Origin: Eumeta japonica
Lineage: Eukaryota > Arthropoda > Insecta > Lepidoptera > Psychidae
Length of the DNA stretch: 64,000 nucleotides
NCBI GenBank assembly: GCA_005406025.1
Contig: BGZK01000844.1
Span: 186,001 to 250,000, forward strand
Direction: 5' to 3'
Positions 12,081 through 24,571 of this stretch are shown one piece after another (the stretch's first letter is position 1; the number at the start of each line of letters is the position of its first letter). The position numbers and the translations under genes are program-made. Under the pieces are notes generated by a model that ran no database searches, was not told the origin of the DNA, and saw nothing but the letters and a program-made list of their open reading frames with translations.

Positions 12081-12540
12081 CATGCAGACCAGGCTGTGCA
12101 CGTCGCCGGCCGCCGCCCGTCAGGCGTCCTTTCGCACACCCGACGGCAGAAGTCAAGGCGACACACGTTAGCGATCCGTTGCTTCCGTTACTTCTCTCTT
12201 CGCTGCGGTATTCTTCATTGTTGGCATTGTTGCAAACACGGCAAGCAATCCGGCTACATAGGGCTTCGAGACCTCGTCAGAGTGGTCACAGTGGTCAATC
12301 CAGTCGACGAAATACGTCCCGAACGCAATGCTAAGTATTGTTCCCTCGCGGTTCGTGCGCGTGCTCCGTAGCTGCATGACAAGCGCGCTGCAGTGGCCGT
12401 AGCAATGCGCACATTGTGCATTCACGGTGACCTCGGTGCCGTGGCGACGGCAGCTTTTAATTATTAAATTTGTAGCGGCACCGCCACGCGTTATTATGTC
12501 AATCCTTAGTGTCGTATTCGGTAGTCACAGTGATTTATCA
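12081..12540. other. GC-rich block of unknown origin beside a LINE
   Basis: This is balanced-to-GC-rich DNA with long open frames on both strands (12012-12371 plus; 12168-12425 minus, 85 codons). I recognise neither product. It adjoins the minus-strand jockey-like LINE end and could be that element's 3' untranslated region, a second transposon, or a host non-coding element. There is no poly(A) tract or target duplication that settles it. Confidence 0.25.
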
Positions 12541-13320
12541 TTACTATGACTACCGGCCCGGTGCTCAGCGAGCGGCGTACGCGTCGTTCCGCAGTTCGAA
12601 CTGGCGTAAGACTATCTCCGTTTATCCCTGCGATATCCAGTGAGTTGACGTCACATGTACGACGGCCTTCGCAACTTGTTGCTGTATGCGCGCGAACGTT
12701 TCGTTCGTGGAACTTCCGTGACCTATTCTGGCCGCAGATACGAGACAGAGGACTTACTCTTGCCTCATGTACAGGCGTCTTCTTGTCTGGGATACGGCCC
12801 CAACGAGTCCAGGTGGGTAATGGCCCCTTAGAGGCCCAGAGGAGGTCCATTTGAGGTCCCATCTCTCGTCGGCTCGGTCGGCCAGGTTTTATCCTTGGGT
12901 TGGAAGAGGCATCTTGAGGATTTCTCTTCGGAGGGGTCGACCGCTCGGCGACTTCTCGTGAATTGGTGCAATATTCCTGAGGAATTCATAGGGGCCTTGA
13001 TCGGCGATGTCATACATCCTGCGGGCAATGTGTTAAATGAATTCCTCCATAGATTCGATGCAGAAGTCGCGAGCGATTACATTACTAAAGATATACCATC
13101 CCTCTCCCACGATCATCTATAGGGCGATGTTCTGCTGGGCTTGGATCCCCTTCCTTTGTGATGTCGAGCAAAGTACGTACCATGCTGGAGCTGCGTATGT
13201 AATTCGAGAACGGATATAGCTCTTATACAGGGCAACTGTGGCTCGGAGCGGTAGGTGCGATCGGAGGACTGGGCGCAGCATGCTCCGCGCGGCTCAGCTC
13301 TGGTGGATGACATGTTCTAC
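12541..13320 (-). mobile_element. Jockey-like non-LTR retrotransposon, 3' end of ORF2
   Basis: Reading 13320 down to about 12850 in one frame gives the C-terminal part of a jockey-type reverse transcriptase protein. Diagnostic phrases in order are VALYKSYIRSRITYAAPAWY, then CSTSQRKGIQAQQN.ALRMIVG, VIARDFCIESMEEFI, ARRMYDIADQGPYEFLRNIA and PSGRP. At least three stops interrupt it (after HVIHQS, after QNIAL, after MEEFI), so it is dead. The catalytic YXDD region is not present, so this is a 5'-truncated insertion. DNA from 12850 to 12541 is probably its 3' untranslated part. Short frames on the plus strand here (12895-13122 and others) are shadows. Confidence 0.8.
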
Positions 13321-13920
13321 CTGAGGCACAATTTTAGTATGCGATTTATGTTTATTACAAGAGCTATGCTTACACAAATACAAATTATAAATTATTCTAA
13401 AATACACAAAAATTACAATCAATAATCCCTAGCAATAACTTTTATCAGGATAATAAAAATATACGCAAGGTAAATAATTAATACAAAAAAATTAAAAAGA
13501 ATAAATAAAACACAGACATAATAAACATTACATTAAACACCTATGTGAGAAATAAGCTAACACACGAAAAAGATAATTACTTAAATGCAGGTCTCATGAG
13601 CTAATCACAAAGAGCGCGGCTGCTAATAATATTAAACTTTTAAAAGTAAGTCCACAGAAAATAATAAGTTCCTACATAATTTACGTTAATATCTCCCTGA
13701 ACTCTAAACCCGGCCGCGATTTCGCTCCCATTCCCGCTTCCGATCTCTACTTCTTTTACAAAGCTGGCCCAGTTTCCGATTTAGTCACAGATAAATTTAA
13801 TAATGCAAAACTGTACCTATATTAAGTCAGGGACTCCTAAAATTCTTCTATGGCAGATCGTAATACATAGCATCTTATTACACCGACCCTATAATTCGTG
13901 CGAATCGCTCGAATCGACAA
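13321..13920. other. AT-rich spacer
   Basis: Nothing recognised. A C-rich imperfect repeat (CCCGGCCGC.ATTTCGCTCC) at about 13705-13750 resembles decayed hexanucleotide repeats like the one at 60070-60175. Confidence 0.45.
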
Positions 13921-14340
13921 GACGTCAGAATGAAACAAACAAGCCGAGTTTCACATATATCTTTTAGTAGCGCACAAGCAAACATAAACCTTCCGAACAT
14001 CTATTTTCAAGCAACGTGTGATCACGGACCGTTATCTAATTTTCCCTATGGAGATTGCCGATTATTCGCCTTTATGCGTTGTAAAAAATATGCGTTCCCT
14101 TTGACGCGGCGTCTTTCGTTCAAGAAATTCGATTTCAGTGGAAATCACGAGGAGGCGGGTATCGGCAGTCGCGCGCATGATCAATTTTTGTAAAGCGCGG
14201 AACGTAATGATGATTGACGCTGCGAGAATAAAGAGACAATTTCGACGGCTCGACGTGAATTCACATTATGGTATCTTTATTAGTAAGCGAAACGTAATTT
14301 ATTCTAAAAGTTTATTTACTGCTTTCGTTCAATGAGTGTT
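13921..14340. other. Moderately GC-rich block
   Basis: Two overlapping short plus-strand frames (13930-14193 and 14138-14335) lack recognisable domains. CpG content is raised at 14100-14250. Possible conserved non-coding DNA. Confidence 0.25.
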
Positions 14341-14938
14341 TATTTTTCGGAACAAGGTAAATAATGTAATATTTATGTAAATAAATTTATCTAGGCGTTC
14401 ACTATTATGTAAATAGATTGTAGGGTGTATATGGTATATTCAAATAAATATCCTAAATTTACCACAAATTTAAACTAGTCTTACAAAGATACAACCAGGT
14501 ATGTTTATAGCGAAAAAGCCCATTTGATACTGCTCTTTGTTTCAATAGCTCTCCCTTTATCAGCGACCCTAATAACAAAACCTTATGTAGGTGTCGGCAT
14601 ATTAAACGCATTCCATTTCCGCGTAACCTTTGAAGGTAAATCCAGAATGGCTTCGAAAAAACTTGGCGTGCTACATAAACCGATACTTGTTTGCAAACTA
14701 CGGCTCACAACTACGCAAGGCACGGGGGTGGTCACAGATGGAATTACTCGTTACTATTCGTTTTTGGACTGGCGCATTTCAATTTTAACTCTATGCATTC
14801 GACAATGTTATGGCTCACAGGTGCTTGAGTCGTCTGTTATCCAGTTGTATCAAAGTGAATAGAAAATTAACACTTTGTGAAGACATGTTAAAGGTCTTTG
14901 AATATTCTAGCGTATGTAATAAGGGCTCTGTCTCGGCA

Positions 14939-15050
14939 AATCATGTGCTCTAATACCAGGTATTTAGTTCAACTATCGTATCATTCGTCGTGTACTATAT
15001 CCCGTTCCTTTCACTCAGACGGCTGACGATTCAGTAGATTGCTCAACGAT
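14939..15050 (+). repeat. Dispersed repeat family B, copy 2
   Basis: Second copy of the repeat at 10766-10872, same orientation. It preserves CTAATACCAGGTATTTAG, TTCAACTATCGTATCATTCG and GACGGCTGACGATTCAGTAG more regularly than copy 1. The interval 14341-14938 holds a 112-codon frame (14524-14862) with no recognisable protein. Confidence 0.55.
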
Positions 15051-15446
15051 CTACTGCACTAACCAAAACTATTGTGAAATGAACCTACATCAGTGGTATT
15101 TTCAAACAAATACGACACTGACACCGTCGCTCCGATGAAGAAATGAACCCTTGTAGGTTTATTCTCGTGTCCGTCTATTTGTTTATCTGTCATGGCGTGT
15201 TTTTCTTCGTATCTAATGGATAAAAAGAAATTGCTATTGAATAGATACACGCTGTTAAGTCACCAAATCACAGACGTCTATTAAATATATAAACGATTTC
15301 TGATATTAAACATTATTTTTGGGGTCCAATTAGAAAATATGTAAAGTAGCGGAAAAAGTTTTAGTTCGTATTTTATATTTGTATATAAAAATGTGTTAAA
15401 GATAACTTTTAATGATAAGTTATTCACATTAATTTATAATGTATAT

Positions 15447-15522
15447 ATGCGATTTTGCTCAACAAATTGTCATGTTGTAGATATTGACATAATACCATTG
15501 CTATAGTAATTTTGGGACTTCT
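15447..15522 (+). repeat. Dispersed repeat family C, copy 1
   Basis: This 76-bp segment aligns closely with 56955-57030. It shares ATTTTG.TCAACAA.TTG and CATAATACCATTGCTAT, then TTTTGGGACTTC, with few differences. Both copies are on the plus strand. The family was not identified; it could be one end of a longer decayed element. Confidence 0.7.
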
Positions 15523-16080
15523 AATCAAAAAACTGCGACAAGTAGTTTTGACAGTCCTCTCTTGATGTTAACCTGATACTACCTAAACAATTTTAAAAAG
15601 ACCGAAACAGGTGAAAATTTGAGGATGAAAGGTCAGGGCTATATGATATATGCATTTACACTTTCGAATCAATCTCCTTCAATATTTGCTGAATGGCTAA
15701 AAATCTATGTGATCTGCCATTATCGTGGTGAAAAATGTCCACGTACTGCATATACCTGGTGGACTGGCGTCCTCCCACAGCAGGCCTGCTTTTATGATCG
15801 ATGGTGAGAGACAAATTTTGTGAATAAGTTCCAGTGAAGAAGAAAAAGAGAGCAGACAAAAATCCTTTCTTTTGTTTTGTGAATTGATGGTTTGATATGA
15901 CAACTTTTAACAACAATTGCAAAGATATAAGCGCAATATTTTTAAAAGAGTATGAACCGTAAACAGGTGTTTGAGAATGCAAACTATGTTCTTGGTTATA
16001 GAAAAACAGGCACCGTCATGTTCCTTTCTATATACGACGATAACCGAAGCTATACATGGATAGGATTGCAAAATTTTCAG
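15523..16080. other. Spacer, nothing recognised
   Basis: Short frames on both strands (15619-15982) show no known protein. Confidence 0.4.
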
Positions 16081-16320
16081 TTACAACCTTCCTTCCCACG
16101 CCGTCCGAACGGTCCGGCTACACAGTAATGCACAAGGGATATCAGTGTAAAAAGCCCGTCCACGTAAACGTGTTAGCTTTATTGAATATCGGAAATATGA
16201 CGCGCCCGGGGGAGCGGCGCGAATGAAAAGCTACGTAGGATCCGACTTGCAACATGCGCCGTTTTGACGTTCGGTCGTTGGAGGCGGGAGGTTGGCGGTG
16301 TACATTAACACGATACTCCC
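16081..16320. other. GC-rich islet, possible conserved non-coding element
   Basis: CpG-rich segment including GCGCCCGGGGGAGCGGCGCG near 16202. No repeat or protein was recognised. The flanks (16321-17127) are AT-rich and empty apart from a moderately GC-rich patch at 16615-16690. Confidence 0.28.
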
Positions 16321-17127
16321 GGACACTTAATACGATTACTAGTCATAGACAATTACTGCTTTTATCGTGATTATTATCGTAGTTAATATACTTGGTGTTC
16401 GATCGTAATAAAGAAGTAGTCAACCACGATAACCGATCGAGTAAGCCACGGACATGAATCGTTCAATCATAATTGTATTGATTAAAGAGAGGCCGAGCCT
16501 CAGTAGTTAAAAGCATTGCATTAAAACCTAGGCCAGGTTCTAATTCCAGATGCGGGCAAATTCATTAATCAGTTCTTAATTTAAGTCCAATTAGACCACT
16601 AGTCCTGTGCTGTTAAGCCGTGAGTCTCGAGCGCCATGAATCTAATGACAAGTGTCGTTAGCGCCCCCGACTCCGTCTGGGACAGCGTAAAGATTTAAGG
16701 TCCGAATTTCTCAATTGGAATCGGAAAGATTGTGGGAGGATATATCTCAACAGAGGAATAATAAAACCCTGACATATGCAAATACCTTTTCGGTTGTAGC
16801 GCGCTATTGAGCATGAAATTTTTGCAAAATGCTATTGTTTTGCGATAATTTAAGTATATCGAATTCTAATACAACTAAATATAAAAATCTTTTTGAAGCT
16901 TCGGGGATTATTGGAAAATCCAACAGATTAAAATTTTTAAATGTAAAATTTTTAAATAAAGCGCTCTAAACAGGGCTGGGATTATATTTAAATGTCATAC
17001 GAGAACTGTAGTTGTTAATTTTAAATACTTTTATGTACAATTTACAATAAAAAGGGTAAGCCATATAAATAAAAATAACTAATGTAATAAATTCTATTTT
17101 AAGTTTTTTTAACTGGCGGTGTATGTA

Positions 17128-17275
17128 AGTGTGCGAGCCGGAGCGTGTGTGCACGTTTGTGTGTGCGTGCAAGCGAATGAGTAGTGAGAGAAAGAGAAAC
17201 TTTGGGAATATTTGGATAATAAAAAAATTATTAAATTCCAATTTAAGTAAGGCGAAGCGGGCGGGTAACGGCTAG
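17128..17275 (+). mobile_element. GT-rich tract and Helitron-like 3' end
   Basis: A GT/GC alternating tract (about 17128-17172) is followed by an A/T-rich stretch. A terminal phrase GGCGAAGCGGGCGGGTAACG then leads into CTAG (17272-17275) and T. The CTAG-T end and the GC-rich tail fit a Helitron terminus, but no clean hairpin precedes it. Confidence 0.33.
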
Positions 17276-18835
17276 TATATATTCGTTTTTAACGTAACTG
17301 TATCACGACATATTTATTTTCACACTGTGCATAAAGCTATAAATATCACGTGTGAATAATTATCGTGCAGTAATAGATTATCAGTTAAAGCATCAAGAAT
17401 ATATGGAATTAGTGTGCAAGCGAGCAAACTTATCTTTGAGTTATTTTCTTAAAACAGTTTTTTTTTATTCTAGACTCGCTCGCAAATCATCGCTATAGGA
17501 GTTTAACATTAGTCTTGTACAGTGTTAGTAGTTTTCACACGTAGAGTCATAGTAACGGTTCAATTAATTGCGTGGGTTTGCTTAGGAGCAAATTTACCTC
17601 AGGGTAAATACAGTAAATATTTTGTTAAGACGAAAAATCTCTGTTTATATAGTGTCAGAGAGTATGACCACGGGACCTCCCTTATGAAATACATGTTCTA
17701 ACTTTATTTTTGGTCGCCTCTAGCTTTCATTTTGCGTGTATTATATATATGTGAAGTGTGTAATTGCTTAATCGTATGTATTGGCGCATAAACGACTACA
17801 TAATGCTTCTGTTAGTATTGTGGAGTGTGAACTATAAAATTTAGTTGGTATGGAGTTGTTGAAAAACATCTTCATCCACTTTTTGGTTAAAATTTTAGTA
17901 TAAATCAAAATTTTATTCGATTTTCAGATAGAGACTTCCTTTAAATAACGCGGTAGATACAATATGAAATGAATTGTAAATAATATAATTTGATGACGCT
18001 CCATTTTAAGGATACAAAACTTCTCAAAATAAACGATCTGTTCTCCTGTATGCATGTTTGCTTGCATAAAAAAGGGAATATCCCATTTTCCCTAAGAGTT
18101 TACACGGCGGGGATCGAATCGGCTGTTTTCGCCGGCCTGCGGCGGGACGGCCTGAAAAATGTAATGAATTGAAAATTTTAATAGGAAGCTCTTTCATTAT
18201 TTTTTATGTTTTCGCGAGCAATCAAATTAAGTCAATGTTAAAATTCATTGATATATACTAGTCGCTGGAGCTGTATTGCTTGTTAATTGCATGATAGACG
18301 TGTAAAACTAGCAAAATAAATGAGTATAAAGAAGTTAAATGCTGATCTGAGAGTTGGAATTGAAAGTTGGAGTACTTGATAAATCATGTTGAACGGGAAA
18401 GAAATAGGGAAATAGAGAAGGTAATGGATGAAAGCGGAAAAAAATATTGCGCGTGAAGGGTGAAGGTGATCGAGGAGTTGAGAAGGATGAAGAGGCCATA
18501 AGAAAAATGTGCTGTTTCTTATTTAGTTATTTGACTTTTGGAGTTCTATAATTTTGAATTCAGCTTATATTGTTTTTTTTTTGAAAATAGTTTATTAAAT
18601 ACAAAAAGAAGGAGGAGTAAAAGTTTCGATTGTAAAACGCTTACCCCAAGCCCGAGAACTGGGTCGGAAGATCATCTCGGTAGAAAATTAAAAAAAAAAA
18701 CTTATAGTGACATATTTATTACTTTTTAAAACATTCTACTTTGAAATTTTTCAGTAGTTCGAAACATTGCTCCAACATCATGACCACTGTGAGAATAAAC
18801 TCAATAAAAAAAGGGAAAGGATACATTTTTCTAAC
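17276..18835. other. AT-rich spacer
   Basis: Nothing recognised apart from a small GC patch near 18105-18160. Confidence 0.5.
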
Positions 18836-18878
18836 AGAACAGTTATTCTAGGGTATTAAACCCTAGAATAACTGTTCT
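18836..18878. repeat. Perfect 19-bp inverted repeat with 5-nt loop
   Basis: The left arm AGAACAGTTATTCTAGGGT and its exact reverse complement flank the loop ATTAA. All 19 positions pair. The stem is shorter than normal insect miRNA precursors, and the arms lack the usual mismatches. A palindromic mutation event or the ends of a deleted MITE are plausible. Confidence 0.9.
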
Positions 18879-19540
18879 ATTTTTGAGATATTTGATTTTT
18901 TTTAAATAGTCTCCAAAAAATTGATCGAAATTTTGCTTCTTTTTTGTTTTTAATTTTAAATAACTCATTTATGTTTCTCAAAAAAAATATTGTCGCCTTT
19001 TCTAAAATACATTTTTGATACTATCTTTATTCCTTTGTCTTAATAATTGAGGACGCTAGGCCCCCATCGGACTTTTATTAAAAACGGATATCTTTCCTAC
19101 TGAAGCCATTGAAAAATCATTTTCAATGCTAAAACAATTGATAAGCAATTGGTATTGGTAAGGAATGGAAATCTTTTTAAAATATAAAAAAAAATAGATA
19201 AGTACAATAGAAAAATCATAACCAATTATTTATAAACGTTTCTAAAATGTATTAAAAAAGAGATACAAAACGAATATTTCACTTATGATGTTACATTTAT
19301 AAGTGCCTAGAATTAGCCATCTGATAAAAATAATAAGAATAAATTTTATTTTATCAACAATGTATTGTGTACATGAATAATCAGACCTGGGTATCTAATT
19401 AGGTATAGGACTAATAAAAAACAGGTGTCATGCGTTCAAATTAAATGTATTTACGTAGACGAAAATATTTATTATTATAAAAACGCAGGTCAAGTCGCAG
19501 GTACAAAGCCAGTAGATTATTAATAATGCAAACGAGATGA
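18879..19540. other. AT-rich spacer
   Basis: Nothing recognised. Confidence 0.5.
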
Positions 19541-19860
19541 CAATGAAACGTCAATATTTTTGTGATGCATCATTTAATGCATTGAAACACCGAAAGGAGC
19601 CGTTTGACTTCTGTTTTCCATACCGATTGAGAGAAATAAGGCGACTCCGACATATCGACGAGAGGCAAGCGCCAGCGTGCGAGCCTTCGCAGACGGATGA
19701 AGCTCGTCCCTCTGTCCGTACAATCACAGTGAAAAGCTTCAATAAAAGTAAGGCAATAGAAAATCGGCCGCGGCCGGTCGCCGTGGGAGCGGACAGTGCG
19801 CGCGCGCGGGCCCTCAGGCTCGCCGCGGAAACTTTGTTTTATGAAAGATATTGAGTTACA
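19541..19860. other. GC-rich islet, possible conserved non-coding element
   Basis: Composition becomes increasingly GC- and CpG-rich to 19830 (GGCCGCGGCCGG and GCGCGCGCGGGCCC words). A 105-codon plus-strand frame (19537-19854) has no recognisable product. Confidence 0.28.
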
Positions 19861-19996
19861 GAAAGCAATTAAGATAAAACGACAAGCTTACGATACGATG
19901 TGCTGTCGTGTCATATTTGTATGTTTGTTGGCATGTCTATGTGAATTGATCCATTTGAAAAGAGATAATTAGTGAGCTTTTTTGTAGCAGTTTTGA

Positions 19997-20232
19997 GAGG
20001 CAAGCGAGTATGTGAGCAACCGGAAAGTAGACGGTCACCGCCGTCCATGAACAACTGTAAGTTTACAGAAGTTCTCAGTACGTTGCTGGTCTCTTCGATA
20101 AGAATGATATCTGAAGGCGGGAGGAGTGGGCCACCGGTACTTTCACTTACTGTAAGAAATGCACCAGCGGAAACTATTACTTCACGCCTGTATTCTCTGA
20201 GATGCTATCTCGCCGATCGAGCCGACTCGTTT
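19997..20232 (+). repeat. Dispersed repeat family A, copy 2
   Basis: Homologous to 4872-5180 and 60961-61225. It keeps the GCAAGCGAGTATGTGAGCAAC head, GGTCACCGCCGTCCATGAAC, a GGCGGGAGGAGTG middle, TTACTTCACGCCT and the TCTCGCCGATCGAGCCGA end. The 128-codon frame (19972-20358) spans it and is a shadow. Confidence 0.65.
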
Positions 20233-21596
20233 TCGTGCCGCAGCCGACTCGGCCACGGCGTGGCTCTGCCACGTATTGGTCCAATACGATTGATCGTTAG
20301 GCTTGTTCATACTTCTTGTCGCTATATGCATTATCCCTCTGTTAGTACCCATAAATAGAATTGTTTAGCGATGATGCCAATGTGGATGAGCGAATGCATA
20401 TCAGAACAAAATTTTAGCTAATATTCTGTTGTACTTTCAGTCTACTTGTAGATTGTCCTAATTCAGAGATCCAAATCATAAGGTATTTTAATATACATGA
20501 TATAATATGTAAAGCAGAAGTCAAGGTAAATATTATGAGATATATATTTATAAATATTGTAATATTGACATTGGACATATTATTCAGACTTTGGGCTATA
20601 GACAGAAAAATTGTACTATATTTTTAGATAATACTAAATAATTGAAATAACGCACCAAAGTAAGTAAATGGAAAGACTACTTTCTCGTCCATTGGTTATG
20701 AATTGTTATTATTAATGAGATTTTATTGATCTATATGCTTACACAATAAATTTAGTGGTCGGGACAAGACTTCTCTAGAAAGAAGAAATCGAGTGACAAG
20801 CTGATGATACCTCGACTTTATTTGTTTTGAACTGATCACAACGCTTTTGTCGCTTGCTCGATTAGAGTGCGTCACGAGCGTTAATTGCCGTCAGTCCTCG
20901 AAATATATGTTTCTCACAGGTTGCTCGTGAAAATAAATCAATGGTGAACATGATCCAAAAAAGTAATATGTAAAGTCGTTTCTTCTTTTCCAATTATGAG
21001 TTGCGTATGATTGTCCGAGACCATAAGCTATTTTTATAATTAGCATACACGAAAATCATTTCGTGAAATAGAAGCAATGCATACACAATTCTGCAATATA
21101 AAATTGCAGAATAAAACTCATGCCGAATAACTATGTATTGGAGCTAAATATAGCAAATGCACTTTTTTTGCATTTGATGTATTTATAAAAGCTTAAGAGA
21201 AATAATAATAAACATAAACTCAAGTTTATAAACAAAAATATACTATGCCTACATGCCGGTCGATTACTTTATGTTACGAGTTCATTTAGGAGCTCCCGTT
21301 GCGCGCATGTTTAATAAAATCCCCGTATATATATAAAACTTACCCATAAACAATAAATTAACGTCATTATATTTATTTGGAAAGGTAGCTATTATTAAAT
21401 TACCGATTATTTAGATCACTTAACTAGTTCGACCATTTATTTCATTGTTTCGTTGTGTGAAATTGTAATTTTATTTATATGCAATGATAATCAAAAATTA
21501 ACTTTATATATTTCATTGTCATTGTATATAATTAAAATTACTCGCTGGTTCTGTTCGTGAATTTTTTTTTCCCAAACAAATAATAAATTTGTTATA
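20233..21596. other. AT-rich spacer
   Basis: No gene or recognised repeat. Confidence 0.5.
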
Positions 21597-21660
21597 TAAT
21601 GACGTATTTCAAGTGCTATGTATGTAGGTGTTAAATAAAGGCATATTTGAATTGGAAACA
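21597..21660 (+). mobile_element. LINE 3' end relic
   Basis: TAATGACGTATTTCAAGTG (21597-21615) is identical over 19 nt to 47937-47955, which lies in the 3' region of the CR1/jockey-like LINE. It is followed by a GTTAAATAAAGGCATATTTG tail. I read it as the extreme 3' end of a 5'-truncated copy of a related element. Confidence 0.4.
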
Positions 21661-21769
21661 AAAGTACAATTAAAATATTTTATTTCGCTTATTGCAGATT
21701 ATCATCTGTACGTTCATACATTTCTAGTGTTATTAACCCTAATAATCCGTAGCCTTGCACAACTCGTAT

Positions 21770-22075
21770 TCCGTTAAAAGAAAACTCGTTACCAGCGCCG
21801 CGTATCGACGTTTCGCCGCACTAAATCAAGTTTGAACCGATGACCCCGTCTGGCCGGCGCTCGACAACTTTCGCAGGCACATTGTTGGCGCTGATAGCTA
21901 AAGGATGGCCCAACTTGCAGCAGTTACAATACCCCGGGAAAGATTAAGCGGAAGAAGGAATTCGAGCGGCGGTTAGGGTATCAGATCTGTCAGCGGCACC
22001 GATAGAATCGGCGGAATTGAAAAGACGATTTGTTCAGCGCAAAGTCGCTCGGGAGAGGTTCATGTGTGAGATATT
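21770..22075. other. GC-rich islet, possible conserved non-coding element
   Basis: Raised GC and CpG, for example GCGCCGCGTATCGACG near 21797. No repeat or protein recognised. DNA from 22076 to 22953 is AT-rich and empty. Confidence 0.28.
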
Positions 22076-22953
22076 TGGTTATGAAATTCTTAATCGAAAG
22101 TCACTCGGTTGGCCAAAACACCCATTAAAACTGTGCTTCATGGAAATGTTTAATTGACCGTTTGAGTACAGTTTTCCTTCTGTTTATAACTCAGTTTTGA
22201 CGAGTTTTACAATAAAACGACTGATTCAAAATCTAAGCTTTGAAGTGGTTCATAAAATGTGCAATTCTTGTATGTGCGTGATTGGTTTTTTGATATCGTT
22301 CTTGCCTATAATTGGACTTTAATTTCGCGTGTAAAAATAAATTTGACAATATTTTTGTCGCTTTTGTTGTTATAGTACATTTTTTTTGTATAAAGGCTCG
22401 AATATATTTCACATGGATTTAAAATTTAAATTTTAGCATAAACAGTAAATAAAGCTTACAAAAGTTTTCATAATCTTCTGAATTAAGTTTTCATATCACG
22501 GGAAAGAGTTTTCCAGCGTTAATTATAGATATATGGAAAATGAAGCTTTAACCTTCGAGAATTCATTCAAGCACTAGTTGCTTATGGATACTAGAATGAA
22601 ACTTTTGAGCTCAAGACGGAAAGATTCCTCATATTTTTCTTTAAAGTTAAATAATAAATTCAATTCCTTGAAGATTAAATTAAGTACTAGTTGAATTACT
22701 ACATTCATTTCGTTTTTATGAATTGGTCTCATAACACATTTTGAATCAATTTGTAAATTACAGTAAAATTTATGTAGTTTTAAATGTTTTTTTTCCATTT
22801 TGCGTTACAGATTCTTTGTAATATAATAATTAATGGTATAATTATTTTAACTTCTTAATTACTTTTGTATGGATAAATGCATCTAATCCCTTTTCAGTTA
22901 TAGAAATAATATTAAGAATGATACGATATAACGTAGACGATGCATGCTAAACT

Positions 22954-23030
22954 ATGCATCAACATGCGCCACGGACACGTGCCTATACACACGCGCACAT
23001 TCCTACACACATGCGCACGCGCACTCACGT
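22954..23030. repeat. CA-rich alternating purine-pyrimidine tract
   Basis: Imperfect CACACG/CGCACA repeats with Z-DNA-forming character. The 75-codon frame over it is low-complexity. Confidence 0.55.
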
Positions 23031-23239
23031 ATACTTCTGCATTCTACTATTACGTAAAATATATCTTTTCTCTTCTACACCTTTTAAATTATTATTTACA
23101 TTTTTTTTAATTATAAATAATCTAACATTTTTATCTCCTGCGAGCATCAGCGACATAAAAAAATTGTATATATCGAAATAATTATAGTAATGATAAAAGT
23201 AATAAAAAAGTTAATCAGATTCTAATTATTAATTGTTAA

Positions 23240-23575
23240 TATTTGTTACCCGCCGCGGCTACGAAGAGCTGATCTTTTCGGGGCGTTGTTTTGCAGCAAA
23301 CGTCCCACGGGAGTTCTTGGCGCGTAAGCGCTTCCTTACTCTAAAGGAATCCCTATATGAGCCATATCCATAAAAACGCTGTTCTTCTTTATTGGATATC
23401 GAAAAACACGAGACCTCGAAGGCGACCATCTGCGAAATAAGAATTTAGCCGGAGATATTTTATTTATACCAGACGCCGCGGCCATTAGTGGCCCCTTAGC
23501 CGAACTCGCCGCTCGTCCCTTTTCAATAAGTTTTTGCGCTATTTCCCGGTGTTTATCCTTTTATGACGCACTGAA
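23240..23575. other. GC-rich islet, possible conserved non-coding element
   Basis: A moderately GC-rich block with CGCCGCGGC at both ends (about 23251 and 23475) and homeodomain-like words (GGCCATTAGTGGCC, TTTTATGACG). No repeat or protein recognised. Confidence 0.32.
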
Positions 23576-24002
23576 GTTTCAGGCGGTGAAAGTAACTTTG
23601 GTATTTATTACTCGTACGTGTAACATTTATTTGACATAATCTGATAAAACAGTTCGATGTGTTAATGCTAAAAATGTATTTTGTCTAATAATATATTATA
23701 CTTTATACGGTATAGTAAATCTTCGTGTAATGAAATTCAACCATTCACACAATGTGTACGAAAAATGTGTTCTTTGTCCGTTTATTAGTTAATAAAATCT
23801 ATTGTATTTTGAACACCATAGTTCAATTGGTGACTACCACTTTGCCTCGAAAATAGCAGTTTTTTTTTTACGATTTTCATACAAAATATTTTATTTCTCG
23901 GTCACAAATTTTTCAATGATGGTGAATAAAAATCATAAATTCTATATATCGTTTTCACCAGATATGTCAGATTAATTATATATATTTATTGAAATATTTA
24001 TT

Positions 24003-24210
24003 TTTGTAAATCTACGCCTATTTCTTAGAAAGGTATGCAGAGATTATATATTTGCACGTGGTACGATATTTACAAATCCTTCTTGCTGCACTGACATACA
24101 TCAATCGTTTCAAGCTTGTCAGCTTAGGGAGCTTGAAATTTGGCTCTTTTTTAATATGCCACCAATTCGGAAGACATAAGATTTTCTACTGTAACCCTTA
24201 ATTTATTACA
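24003..24210 (-). mobile_element. LINE family D 3' end, copy 1
   Basis: On the minus strand this encodes remnants of the C-terminus shared with 29338-29540, 40766-41110, 43544-43940 and 50655-51020. The plus-strand signature is CTACGCCTATTTCTTAGAAAG, then GGTACGATATTTACA and GCACTGACATACATCAATCG. It is heavily decayed and 5'-truncated. Confidence 0.6.
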
Positions 24211-24571
24211 TATAAAGATAAAATAATGTTACTGCGCCAACGAGTTGTAATTTGCATCCAAAAAGTCAACACGTTACTTTCGAATGAAAAGTTAACGGGG
24301 TCTGTTCCCGAGTGCATCAATCGAATTCACCGAAGACTTATCAAACTTAAGTAAAGATAAATGAGAAAGTGAACATAAAGCATTTCCTACATCCCTCGAA
24401 GAACAATGTTCGGTCTCAGTCACTGTTGTGCCACACTCGTCACTGATGACAGCGTATACCAGCAGTCGCTAACCGGCACTTTACCAGCATGCTGCAGTGT
24501 ATGGGCTGGGCTGTACGGTTCTTTCAATCAAAAATAAAAACAGTAAAAACTTCGTCATTTTTGTAATAACT

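Noticed and set aside
12506..12862. 118-codon minus-strand frame as a gene
   Set aside because: It is continuous with the downstream part of a decayed jockey-like LINE in another frame and has no recognisable domain.
18836..18878. microRNA precursor
   Set aside because: The stem is only 19 bp, perfectly paired, with a 5-nt loop; insect precursors are longer with mismatches.
19972..20358. 128-codon plus-strand frame as a gene
   Set aside because: It spans repeat family A copy 2 and shows no domain.
22954..23030. CRISPR-like or structured repeat array
   Set aside because: It is a simple CA/CG-rich tract with no spacers, and the window is eukaryotic.
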